A stretch of DNA of 7,472 nt from an uncultured Eubacteriales bacterium (GTDB lineage Bacteria > Bacillota_A > Clostridia > Christensenellales > Aristaeellaceae). Where the stretch lies: the NCBI GenBank assembly GCA_944333375.1, contig CALVKX010000097.1:1-7472 (forward strand), read 5' to 3'. The number at the start of each line of letters is the position of its first letter. The first letter of the stretch is position 1. Below are positions 1 to 5,331 of this stretch, in pieces. Below the pieces are notes generated by a model, which saw nothing but the letters and a program-made list of their open reading frames with translations, was not told the DNA's origin and did no database searches. Both the position numbers and the translations under genes were made by a program.

Positions 1-523
1 GGGCGTCAGCCGCGTGCTCCTGGCGCAGCTCACGCGCCACCGCATTGCCAGCTTCAGCGTCCAGAGCCAGCGCTACGTCAGCTATGCCGGCGGCTTCGGC
101 TACATCGTGCCCCCCGCCATCCGCGCCCTGGGCTCCGGGGCCGAAGAGGAATACCACCGGCAGATGGCGCAGATTCAGGCGTGGTATGAGGAATGGCAGA
201 AGCGGCTGGGCGACGCGGGAGAAAAGAGCAATGAGGACGCCCGCTTCGTGTTGCCCGGAGCGTGCGAGACGCGCGTGCTGCTGACGATGAACGCGCGGGA
301 GCTCAGGCACTTCTTCTCGCTTCGCATGTGCAGCCGCGCTCAGTGGGAGATCCGGGCGCTGGCGCAAACGATGTTTGAGCTGTGCTGCCGCGAGGCGCCC
401 GCGCTGTTCCGGGATGCGGGGCCGGGGTGCCTCAGGGGCGCGTGCCCCGAGGGGGAGAAGTCCTGCGGACGCCAAAGGGAGATCCGCGAGGCGCGCAAGG
501 CCTATCTGCAAGGGCTGAAATAA
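1..523 (+). CDS. thyX: Flavin-dependent thymidylate synthase ThyX, 3' part (5' end outside window)
   Basis: ThyX makes dTMP from dUMP using FAD, NAD(P)H and methylenetetrahydrofolate in the cytoplasm. The reading frame is open from base 2 and gives about 173 residues before the TAA at 521-523; the N-terminal portion lies upstream of the window. The ThyX signature RHR-x7-S-x-R is present as RHRIASFSVQSQR (bases 35-73). Further on, a conserved segment includes ARFVLPGACETRVLLTMNAR and then ELRHFFSLR followed by AQWEIR, which carries the nucleotide-binding and catalytic arginine region of the family. The in-frame GTG at base 14 is an internal valine codon, not a start. The C-terminus has a Cys cluster (C-x4-C-x6-C, bases 428-466), which I recall from clostridial ThyX proteins. 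The gene sits 18 nt upstream of rlmB, as in many Clostridia. Identification is secure; only the start is missing. Confidence 0.96.
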   Translation, partial: GVSRVLLAQLTRHRIASFSVQSQRYVSYAGGFGYIVPPAIRALGSGAEEEYHRQMAQIQAWYEEWQKRLGDAGEKSNEDARFVLPGACETRVLLTMNARELRHFFSLRMCSRAQWEIRALAQTMFELCCREAPALFRDAGPGCLRGACPEGEKSCGRQREIREARKAYLQGLK

Positions 524-528
524 GGAAT

Positions 529-533
529 GGGAG
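529..533 (+). promoter_or_regulatory. Ribosome-binding site deciding the rlmB start
   Basis: GGGAG ends 8 nt before the ATG at 542. The alternative in-frame ATG at 527 has its only purine-rich stretch (AAGGA, 522-526) directly abutting it, with no spacer, so it is an unlikely start. This favours 542, giving a protein that begins MAFYKDIQGK. Confidence 0.6.
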
Positions 534-541
534 ACGAAAGA

Positions 542-1672
542 ATGGCTTTTTACAAGGATATTCAGGGAAAGACCCGGCAGGAGAAGCGCAGGCAGGCCGC
601 CGCGCGCGGAGGCTTTGAGGACGAGGGAGCCGGATACGGCAAGGGCGGCCGGAGCGGCGCGCCCCGCGGCAGCCGCGCGCAGGGGCAGGCGCGCCCCGCT
701 GGCTATCGGGAAAACGCCGTGCGCAAGGCGCCCGGCGGCGAGCGTCCCGCCCCGGCCGGCGAGCCGCCGCGCCGGGAGAAAAAGACCGGCGGGTTCCGTT
801 TCGCCACCGGCACGGCCAGCCGCTATACGTCCCGCGGCGACAGGACCGCCGCGCCGCGCCCCTATGGGGAGCAGAAGCAGGCGCGCATGGGGGAGGGCTA
901 CGAGCGTTTCCGCTATGTGCCGCAGGAGGCCGCGCAGGAATCGGACCGGCAGGAGAATCTCCTCACCGGCCGCAACCCCATCCGCGAGGCGCTCAAGAGC
1001 GGGCGGGACATCGAGCAGCTTCTGGTCGCGCGTGGCGAATTGAGCGGCTCGGCGCGCGAGATCGTCAAGATGGCCAGGGAGCGGCGCGTGCCCGTCAAGG
1101 AGGTCGACCGCGCACGGCTGGACGCCATCACGCGCAACCATCAGGGAATGGTGGCCTTTGCCTCGGCGTACCGCTACAGCACGGTGGAGGCGATGCTCGA
1201 CCTGGCGCGTGAGCGCGGAGAGCAGCCCTTCCTCATCCTTCTGGACGGCATCACCGATCCGCATAACCTGGGCGCGATCATCCGCACGGCCGAGTGCGCG
1301 GGCGCGCACGGCGTCATCGTGCATGAGCGCCGCGCCGTGGGCCTCACCCCCGCCGCGGTCAAGGCCAGCGCGGGGGCGGTGGAATACCTGCCGGTGGCCC
1401 GCGTGACCAATCTGAGCACGACCCTGGAAACCCTCAAGGCGGAGGGCATATGGACCTATGCCGCGGACATGGCGGGCGAGGACTATGCCGGGGTGGACCT
1501 CGGCGGCCCGGTCGCGCTGGTCATCGGCGCGGAGGGCGAGGGCGTGAGCCGCCGGGTGCTGGAAAGCTGCGACCGCACCGTGTCGGTGCCCATCCGGGGA
1601 AAGCTCGACAGCCTCAACGCCAGCGTGGCCGCAGGCATCCTGATGTACGCGGTTGTGCGCGCGCGTCCATGA
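542..1672 (+). CDS. rlmB: 23S rRNA (guanosine-2'-O-)-methyltransferase RlmB, TrmH/SpoU family, with long basic N-terminal tail
   Basis: RlmB-type enzymes methylate the 2'-OH of a 23S rRNA guanosine (G2251 in E. coli) using S-adenosylmethionine. The 376-residue product has three parts. Residues 1 to about 136 are a low-complexity tail rich in Arg, Gly, Ala and Pro. Residues about 138-207 form the SpoU substrate-binding domain, opening LLTGRNPIREALKSG. Residues about 228-376 form the knotted SPOUT domain, with motif 1 LDGITDPHNLGAIIRTAE (N242, R248), motif 2 LVIGAEGEGVSRR (E331) and motif 3 VPIRGKLDSLNASVAAG (S357-L-N359). E. coli RlmB is about 243 residues, so nearly all the extra length is the tail. 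The stop overlaps the next start by 4 nt (ATGA). RlmB is the best assignment from family and position; a different TrmH-family rRNA target cannot be excluded. Confidence 0.93.
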   Translation: MAFYKDIQGKTRQEKRRQAAARGGFEDEGAGYGKGGRSGAPRGSRAQGQARPAGYRENAVRKAPGGERPAPAGEPPRREKKTGGFRFATGTASRYTSRGDRTAAPRPYGEQKQARMGEGYERFRYVPQEAAQESDRQENLLTGRNPIREALKSGRDIEQLLVARGELSGSAREIVKMARERRVPVKEVDRARLDAITRNHQGMVAFASAYRYSTVEAMLDLARERGEQPFLILLDGITDPHNLGAIIRTAECAGAHGVIVHERRAVGLTPAAVKASAGAVEYLPVARVTNLSTTLETLKAEGIWTYAADMAGEDYAGVDLGGPVALVIGAEGEGVSRRVLESCDRTVSVPIRGKLDSLNASVAAGILMYAVVRARP

Positions 1673-2178
1673 AGCCCCTGTTGTACGTGGACGGCTACAA
1701 CATCATCGGCGCCTGGCCCGAGGCGCAGCGGGAGCGCTGGCCGCTGGACGAGTGCCGAGATCGGCTGATCCATCTGATGCAGGACTACGCGGGCTATACG
1801 GGGCAGGAGGTCTGGCTGGTCTTTGACGGCTACAAGGCCGAGCGGCCCCTGCGAAGCATCGAGGAGCGGCCGGGGCTGACCGTGGTCTATACGCGGCACG
1901 GGGAGACGGCCGATCACTTCATCGAGCGCATGTGCCAGCTTCTGCCCCGCTACCGCGAGGCCCGCGTGGCCACCAGCGACGCCACCGAGCAGACCCTCAT
2001 CCTCGGCCGGGGCGCGACGCGCCTGAGCGCGCGGGAACTCTGGCGCGAGCTGGCCGCCGAGCGCTCCAGCGGCCGCAACCGTCACCGAACGCCCGGCGCG
2101 CAGGGCCGCACCGCCCTGTCCTCGGCGCTCAGCGAGGAGCAGTTCGCCGCATTGGACAGGCTCAGAAGGCAAAAATAA
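1669..2178 (+). CDS. rae1: YacP/Rae1-type NYN (PIN-like) ribosome-associated endoribonuclease
   Basis: In B. subtilis the homologue Rae1 (YacP) cuts certain mRNAs in the ribosomal A site during translation. The 169-residue length matches the family. The NYN-domain acidic residues are visible: YVDGYN (D8, N11) at the N-terminus, VFDGYK (D53), ETADHFIE (D82) and VATSDATEQ (D104). The C-terminal 35 residues are Arg/Ser-rich and then helical (SEEQFAALDRLRR). The start ATG at 1669 overlaps the rlmB stop by 4 nt. No Shine-Dalgarno sequence precedes it (the upstream bases are a CG-alternating stretch), so translation probably depends on coupling to rlmB. It lies between rlmB and sigH exactly as in Bacillus and Clostridium. 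The family call is strong; A-site cleavage is inferred from the homologue. Confidence 0.93.
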   Translation: MKPLLYVDGYNIIGAWPEAQRERWPLDECRDRLIHLMQDYAGYTGQEVWLVFDGYKAERPLRSIEERPGLTVVYTRHGETADHFIERMCQLLPRYREARVATSDATEQTLILGRGATRLSARELWRELAAERSSGRNRHRTPGAQGRTALSSALSEEQFAALDRLRRQK

Positions 2179-2181
2179 GGC

Positions 2182-2187
2182 AGGTGA
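2182..2187 (+). promoter_or_regulatory. Ribosome-binding site of sigH
   Basis: AGGTGA lies 7 nt before the ATG at 2195, in the 16-nt gap after the yacP stop. It supports the long form of SigH, with the acidic N-terminal extension, over the internal ATG at codon 43. Confidence 0.65.
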
Positions 2188-2194
2188 GATCCCC

Positions 2195-2929
2195 ATGACC
2201 GAACCGAGGGATGAGCGCATCCAGGACGCACAGGAGTATGAGTGCGGGGAGGAGCAGGAAAGCGACGGGCTGGACCTGGACAGCTCCTGGGAGAGCGTGC
2301 TGGACAAACGCTTTTCCGCAATGGCCGACGAGCAGGTCGTAGGCCTGGCCCAGCAGGGCGACAGCGTCGCGGCGGAATACCTGCTGAGCAAGTACAAAAA
2401 CTTCGTCCGCTCCAAGGCACGCAGCTATTTTCTCATCGGAGCGGACCACGAGGACATCGTGCAGGAGGGCATGATCGGCCTGTTCAAGGCCATTCGCGAC
2501 TATCAGGCGGAGCGGCTGAGCAGCTTCCGCGCCTTTGCGGAATTGTGCATCACCCGGCAGATCATCACGGCCATCAAGACCGCCACGCGGCAAAAGCACG
2601 TGCCCCTCAACAGCTACGTTTCCCTCAACAAGCCCATCTACGACGAGGAAAGCGACCGTACCCTCATGGACGTGATCGTCGAGGGCCGCGCACAAAATCC
2701 CGAGGAGCTCATCATCGGACGGGAAAACCTCGTCTCCTTCCGCGACCAGGTGGACCGCGTGCTCAGCGGCCTGGAGCAGGATGTGCTCAACGCCTATCTG
2801 GACGGCAAGAGCTATCAGGAGATCGCGGACAAGCTGGGCCGTCATGTCAAGTCCATCGACAACGCCCTGCAGCGCGTCAAGCGAAAGATGGAGAAATTTC
2901 TGGAGGAATCCAAGGCTCAGGACGATTAG
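2195..2929 (+). CDS. sigH: RNA polymerase sigma factor SigH (sigma-30, sporulation/stationary phase)
   Basis: SigH directs RNA polymerase to early-sporulation, competence and stationary-phase promoters in Bacillota. The 244-residue product contains the highly conserved core: KYKNFVRSKARSYFLIGADH and EDIVQEGMIGLFKAIRDY (region 2, about residues 62-132), then FAELCITRQIITAIKTATRQ, LNSYVSLNKPIYDEESDRTL, and the region 4 helix-turn-helix SYQEIADKLGRHVKSIDNAL with QRVKRKM (about residues 206-232). These closely match my recollection of B. subtilis SigH. The protein is about 26 residues longer than the roughly 218-residue B. subtilis protein because of an acidic N-terminal extension (residues 1-42, rich in Glu and Asp). 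In Bacillus the gene is followed by rpmG-secE-nusG; here a cell-wall module follows 32 nt later. Whether the host sporulates cannot be told from this window. Confidence 0.97.
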   Translation: MTEPRDERIQDAQEYECGEEQESDGLDLDSSWESVLDKRFSAMADEQVVGLAQQGDSVAAEYLLSKYKNFVRSKARSYFLIGADHEDIVQEGMIGLFKAIRDYQAERLSSFRAFAELCITRQIITAIKTATRQKHVPLNSYVSLNKPIYDEESDRTLMDVIVEGRAQNPEELIIGRENLVSFRDQVDRVLSGLEQDVLNAYLDGKSYQEIADKLGRHVKSIDNALQRVKRKMEKFLEESKAQDD

Positions 2930-2946
2930 GCGCGCTGCGGCGCCGG

Positions 2947-2953
2947 AAAGGAG
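2947..2953 (+). promoter_or_regulatory. Ribosome-binding site deciding a TTG start for the FHA-like gene
   Basis: AAAGGAG, a near-perfect Shine-Dalgarno sequence, ends 8 nt before the TTG at 2962. No ATG or GTG in the correct frame lies at a suitable distance. The reading frame stays open upstream inside sigH, but only as a shadow of that gene. Confidence 0.7.
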
Positions 2954-2961
2954 CGCCCGCT

Positions 2962-3996
2962 TTGCCCAGCGAACTCAATTTTCTCAGCGGGCTGGCCCTT
3001 CCCGCTGAGGTCTACGAACTGGTCGCGCAGGCGGCGCGGTACTGGTTTTTGTTTCTCATGGCGATCATCGTCTGGCGCAGCTACCGCTGGTACCGCCGCG
3101 ACAGGCGGCAGGCCAAAAAGCGGCTCAGGCTTCTGCCGGACGCGGGGTATGTGGGCGAGATGGTCGTGCTGGAGGGCGGCGGAGCGCTCAGGCGGGGACA
3201 GGCGCTCCCCCTGCCGCGCGAAGGGACGCTGGGCACGCTGCGCACCAACGACCTGTGCGTGCCCGTGGAGGGCGTCGCCAAACGCCACCTGTGGTTCCGA
3301 TTCGACCAGGACGAGGGGCTGATGATCCAGCCCATGCGCGGCCGCGCGGCCAGCGTGGACGGCGAGCCGTGCAAAAAAGGCCGGGAAGCGGCGTATATGG
3401 CGCATGGCTCAAGGCTGGTGGTGGGCAAGGCGGAGCTTCGGCTGCGCCTGTTTGCGGGCTTTGAGAGCACCAGCCGCGTCGTGCGCCGCGACGGCGCGCA
3501 GGCGCCTGAAGAACCCCAGACGCCGGCTCAGGACCCGCAGGCCGCGGCGCTGGCGCAGCAGCAGGCCATGCAACAGTGGATGGCGCAGCAGCAGTACCTG
3601 ATGCAGCAGCAGTTGTGGCAGCAGCAGGCCTACCAGCAGTGGCTCATGGAGCAGCAGGCCGCCGCGCAGGAGGATGAGGCGCAGGAGCCGCCTGTGCGCG
3701 ACGACAGCATCTTCATGCGCCCGGCGGGCGAGTCTGCTCCCGCGGCGGCAGAGGAGCCCGAGCCGGCGCAAGCGCCCGAGTCGCCGGACGTGCCCGAACC
3801 CGACGGGGAGGACTGGCCCTATGCGCCAAGCCCGTACGGCGAGGCGGAATGGGAGGCCGCATATGACGGCGAGATGGACGAGGACCTCACCGACGCCGCG
3901 GCCCCGCCCAAGAGCGCCTATGTGGGTCACGACGAGGCCGAGCGCGCCAAGCGCAAGGTGTGGGACAAGTACTTCGGGGGAGGGCGCGGACGATGA
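2962..3996 (+). CDS. Membrane-anchored FHA-like protein with Gln-rich and acidic linkers
   Basis: FHA domains bind phosphothreonine peptides, and in several Gram-positive groups an FHA protein is encoded beside the SEDS polymerase/PBP pair. From the TTG start the product is 344 residues. There is one membrane segment (about 27-41, around YWFLFLMAIIVW) followed by a basic stretch (RSYRWYRRDRRQAKKR), which predicts a cytoplasmic C-terminus. Residues about 66-165 fit an FHA fold: LPREGTLGTLRTNDLCVP, then VAKRHLWFRF, GRAASVDGE, and GSRLVVGKAELRLRLF. The usual phosphate-contacting Arg of the GR motif is not evident, and the Ser of the Ser-x-x-His motif is Ala106 (A-K-R-H). Residues 194-236 are Gln-rich, 237-320 are acidic and Pro-rich, and the last residues are basic (RAKRKVWDKYFGG). 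It overlaps the SEDS gene by 4 nt. The FHA call rests on visual fit and context, so the precise function is open. Confidence 0.8.
   Translation: MPSELNFLSGLALPAEVYELVAQAARYWFLFLMAIIVWRSYRWYRRDRRQAKKRLRLLPDAGYVGEMVVLEGGGALRRGQALPLPREGTLGTLRTNDLCVPVEGVAKRHLWFRFDQDEGLMIQPMRGRAASVDGEPCKKGREAAYMAHGSRLVVGKAELRLRLFAGFESTSRVVRRDGAQAPEEPQTPAQDPQAAALAQQQAMQQWMAQQQYLMQQQLWQQQAYQQWLMEQQAAAQEDEAQEPPVRDDSIFMRPAGESAPAAAEEPEPAQAPESPDVPEPDGEDWPYAPSPYGEAEWEAAYDGEMDEDLTDAAAPPKSAYVGHDEAERAKRKVWDKYFGGGRGR
3541..3669 (+). repeat. CAG-rich tract encoding a Gln-rich segment with periodic aromatic and Met residues
   Basis: Codons 194-236 of the FHA-like gene encode short imperfect units: QQQ-AM-QQ-WMA-QQQ-YLM-QQQ-LW-QQQ-AY-QQ-WLM-EQQ. 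Nearly all Gln codons are CAG, so the DNA is a degenerate CAG-type trinucleotide tract. Such tracts can change length by slippage. The hydrophobic residues between the Gln runs are regularly spaced, so the segment may form a helix or self-associate. Confidence 0.75.
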
Positions 3997-5321
3997 GCAG
4001 ACGTTCCCGTGAGCGCGCCGAGGCGCGCATGGCCGCCCAGGCCGCCCGGAAAAACCGCCGCCGTCCGGACCGCATGCTGGTATCGGCCATCATGTTGTTT
4101 TTCTTCACGGCCTTTCTGCTGATCTCCTTTGACGGCGAGCTGGAATGGGAGGGCTTTGCGCTCTCGGTGATCGTCCCGGTGCTCATAAGGCTCTCCACCA
4201 TGTGGCTGCCGCGCTTCTTTCCGGCGGACAAGCTGCTGTTGGCCATTGCCAACTTCCTGTGCGCCCTGGGCGTGCTCATCCTCTACAGCACCGACCGCGG
4301 CGCCGGCACCTCGCGCGGCATCCAGCAGGCCATCTATTACGGCGCGGGGATCATCGCCATGCTGGTGTGCATCTTTGTGGTGCGCTATGTGCGCCGGTGG
4401 AACTTCCTGATGCTCATCATCATGATCGGCGCCGCAGGCCTGTTGGCGCTGCCGCTGGCCATCGGCACCGAGCAAAACGGCGCCACCAACTGGATCAACC
4501 TGGGCGGCACCAGCGTGCAGCCCAGCGAACTGGTCAAGCTGGCGCTGCTTCTGATCCTGAGCTGGTACATGTCGCGCAGGCGTTTCTGGCCCTGGTTTGC
4601 CTTCGCGGTGTTTTCGCTCCTGGTGCTGATGCTGCAGCAGGACCTGGGCACGGCGCTGATCTACTACGCCACGACGCTGTTTCTGTTCTACGCCTCCACC
4701 GGCAACCTGCCGCTGACGGGCCTGGGCCTCGTGGGAGCGGGCGGCGCGGCGGTGGCGGGCTACATCATGTTCGCCCACGTGAAAAAGCGCGTGGCCATCT
4801 GGCGCAACCCCTGGATCTACTATGAGACCAGCGGTTATCAGATCGTGCAGATGCTCATGGCCATCGCCTCCGGCGGCCTCTTTGGCGTGGGCCTGGGGCT
4901 GGGCGCGCCGCGCGTGATTCCCGTGTATTTTACCGACTGCATCTTCGCCGTCATCTGCGAGCAGTTCGGCGTCATCTTCGGCGCGCTGGTGCTGGCGATG
5001 TATGTGATTTTGATTCTTCGGGGCGTCTCCATCGCCTCGGCGGCGCGCAGCAGCTTCCACGCGCTGCTGGCCATGGGCGCCACCGTCATGCTGGGCTTGC
5101 AGACCTTTATCATCATCGGCGGTGTCCTCAAGCTCATTCCCCTCACCGGCGTGACCATGCCCTTTGTGAGCTACGGCGGCACGTCGCTGGTGAGCTGCAT
5201 GGGCCTGATCGGGCTGATTCAGGGCGTGGCCAGCGTCAATCAGGACGACCTTTCCTACGACTATGAGATCAGCCATACCCTGAGGGAAGAGGCGATGATG
5301 CCGGAGGCGGACAGGGAGTGA
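3993..5321 (+). CDS. SEDS peptidoglycan glycosyltransferase (FtsW/RodA/SpoVE family)
   Basis: SEDS proteins polymerise lipid II into glycan strands at the outer membrane face, in complex with a class B PBP. The 442-residue product has a basic cytoplasmic N-terminus (1-28) followed by about ten hydrophobic segments. Family motifs are WINLGGTSVQPSELVKL (167-183), QQDLGTAL (215-222, with the catalytically important Asp, D217), KKRVAIWRNPW (264-274), GYQIVQ (281-286), a TD-containing loop (VYFTDCIFAVICEQFG, 311-326) and PLTGVTMPFVSYGGTS (383-398). The ATG at 3993 overlaps the FHA stop (ATGA) and has a strong GGGGGAGGG Shine-Dalgarno sequence (3976-3984). The loop diverges from the common PE-x-H-T-D-F-I-F pattern of RodA/FtsW. 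RodA-like elongation function is favoured by the FHA and PBP neighbours, but FtsW or SpoVE roles cannot be excluded, so no symbol is given. Confidence 0.95.
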   Translation: MSRRSRERAEARMAAQAARKNRRRPDRMLVSAIMLFFFTAFLLISFDGELEWEGFALSVIVPVLIRLSTMWLPRFFPADKLLLAIANFLCALGVLILYSTDRGAGTSRGIQQAIYYGAGIIAMLVCIFVVRYVRRWNFLMLIIMIGAAGLLALPLAIGTEQNGATNWINLGGTSVQPSELVKLALLLILSWYMSRRRFWPWFAFAVFSLLVLMLQQDLGTALIYYATTLFLFYASTGNLPLTGLGLVGAGGAAVAGYIMFAHVKKRVAIWRNPWIYYETSGYQIVQMLMAIASGGLFGVGLGLGAPRVIPVYFTDCIFAVICEQFGVIFGALVLAMYVILILRGVSIASAARSSFHALLAMGATVMLGLQTFIIIGGVLKLIPLTGVTMPFVSYGGTSLVSCMGLIGLIQGVASVNQDDLSYDYEISHTLREEAMMPEADRE

Positions 5322-5323
5322 GG
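5307..5323 (+). repeat. Direct repeat, left copy (end of SEDS gene)
   Basis: GCGGACAGGGAGTGAGG spans the last four sense codons (Ala-Asp-Arg-Glu) and the TGA stop of the SEDS gene. It supplies the GGGAGTGAGG ribosome-binding site of the following membrane-protein gene. The same 17 bases recur exactly at 7155-7171. Similarity continues loosely to the start codon in both copies (TGCG, a short spacer, then ATG) if a small gap is allowed. Confidence 0.85.
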
Positions 5324-5331
5324 GATGCGGG

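Noticed and set aside
527..541. ATG at 527 as rlmB start
   Set aside because: It has no spacer from the upstream purine stretch, whereas the ATG at 542 has GGGAG at good spacing.
2152..2178. Possible promoter before sigH: TTGGAC at 2152 with an A-rich stretch at 2171-2178
   Set aside because: The only -10-like hexamer (AAAAAT, 2171-2176) is about 13 nt from the -35-like element, too close, and properly spaced hexamers match poorly.
1483..2415. A 310-codon minus-strand open frame across rlmB, yacP and sigH
   Set aside because: It spans three well-identified plus-strand genes, has no family motifs, and is explained by high GC.
2930..2961. GC-rich spacer after sigH as a terminator
   Set aside because: There is no convincing stem followed by a T run. 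The downstream half is occupied by the ribosome-binding site and start of the FHA-like gene.
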